Assembly (NCBI GenBank): GCA_002495225.1
Contig: DAEF01000201.1
Location: forward strand, 9,575 to 22,415
Length of the DNA: 12,841 bases
From: Methanoregulaceae archaeon UBA288
GTDB taxonomy: Archaea; Halobacteriota; Methanomicrobia; Methanomicrobiales; Methanospirillaceae
Reading direction: 5' to 3'
Part shown: piece after piece, positions 12,494 to 12,841 of the stretch
Numbering within the stretch: position 1 is the stretch's first letter
Layout: every line of letters begins with the position of its first letter
Program-made: the position numbers and the translations under genes
The notes under the pieces: generated by a model
Database searches by the model: none
What the model was told of the DNA's origin: nothing
The model's input: only the letters and a program-made list of their open reading frames with translations

Positions 12494-12841
12494 CGGACGA
12501 CCGCCCGCGGGACCTCCGGATCAGCCCGATCCGGCACGGGACCGTGATCGACCACATCACGGCCGGCCAGGCCCTCAACGTGCTCCGGATCCTGGGGATC
12601 ACGGGCACGACGGCCGAGTCGGTCTCGGTTGCGACGAACGTGGCCTCGAGCCACGTCGGGAAGAAAGACATCGTGAAGATCGAGAACCGCGAGCTCCGCA
12701 AGGAGGAGGTCGACCGGATCGCGCTGATCGCGCCGAACGCGACGATCAATATCATCCGCGATTTTGCGGTGGTGGAGAAGAAGGGCGTGGAGACACCGGC
12801 CGAGCTCTCGGGCGTGGTCCGCTGCCCGAACCCGGGCTGCA
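12490..12841 (+). CDS. pyrI: Aspartate carbamoyltransferase regulatory chain, cut by the window edge
   Basis: The first 117 residues are present. ISPIRHGTVIDHITAGQALN at 11-30 is the conserved allosteric nucleotide-binding start of PyrI. VATNVASSHVGKKDIVKIENREL at 47-69 and NATINIIRDFAVVEKKGVE follow. The last residues, RCPNPGC, give the first two zinc-binding Cys (112 and 117); the second pair lies beyond the edge. PyrI binds CTP or ATP and links PyrB trimers into the regulated dodecamer. The start is the GTG at 12490, which overlaps the pyrB stop (GTGA); the nearby ATG reads straight into that stop. About 35-40 residues should be missing at the end. Confidence 0.95.
   Translation, partial: MTDDRPRDLRISPIRHGTVIDHITAGQALNVLRILGITGTTAESVSVATNVASSHVGKKDIVKIENRELRKEEVDRIALIAPNATINIIRDFAVVEKKGVETPAELSGVVRCPNPGC

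Overview
The window reads as a piece of a high-GC euryarchaeal chromosome. The evidence is archaeal: an archaeal proteasome alpha subunit, RNase P proteins Rpp30 and Pop5, SBDS, L15e, L37Ae, RNA polymerase subunit P, a Pcc1 (KEOPS) subunit, a Brix-domain protein, archaeal NAC, and TATA-type promoters. The protein sequences and the very strong G/C preference at third codon positions suggest a methanogen of the Methanomicrobiales (Methanoculleus or Methanofollis-like). That placement is a judgement from sequence character, not from a search.

Left edge (1-1.45 kb): a small flavodoxin-type gene is broken by one in-frame TAG at codon 19. It faces a membrane-anchored alpha/beta hydrolase on the minus strand. 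A D12-class DNA adenine methylase (1.45-2.4 kb, plus strand) is divergent from the hydrolase. It converges on the next block, and the two coding regions overlap by 10 bp.

Central minus-strand block (6.7 down to 2.4 kb): in transcription order rpl15e, rnp3 (Rpp30), rnp2 (Pop5), psmA, SBDS, then rpl37ae, rpoP, a Brix-domain protein and Pcc1. This is the well-known archaeal exosome superoperon, but the exosome genes themselves (rrp4, rrp41, rrp42), normally between SBDS and rpl37ae, are absent. In their place is a 46-bp gap with a clear TATA box driving rpl37ae. Prefoldin beta, often at the end of this cluster, is also not there; the adenine methylase is. Most genes here overlap or are a few bases apart. 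A second TATA box lies in front of rpl15e.

Then, also on the minus strand, comes a two-gene unit, nnr (NAD(P)HX epimerase/dehydratase) followed by moaC (molybdopterin synthesis). It is read from a short 49-bp divergent intergenic region at 8.65 kb.

Right, plus strand (8.7 kb to the end): a DHH-family RecJ/GAN-like nuclease, a PUA-domain protein, NAC, a TrmI-like methyltransferase, then pyrB and the start of pyrI, which runs off the window. These genes overlap or nearly touch and probably form one transcription unit joining replication/repair, nascent-chain handling, tRNA modification and pyrimidine synthesis.

No rRNA, tRNA, CRISPR array, insertion sequence or long repeat is visible, and no gene-free stretch exceeds about 90 bp. 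I see no clear new defence or mobile system. The best leads are the amber-interrupted flavodoxin, the exosome superoperon without the exosome, and several local deviations from family motifs.
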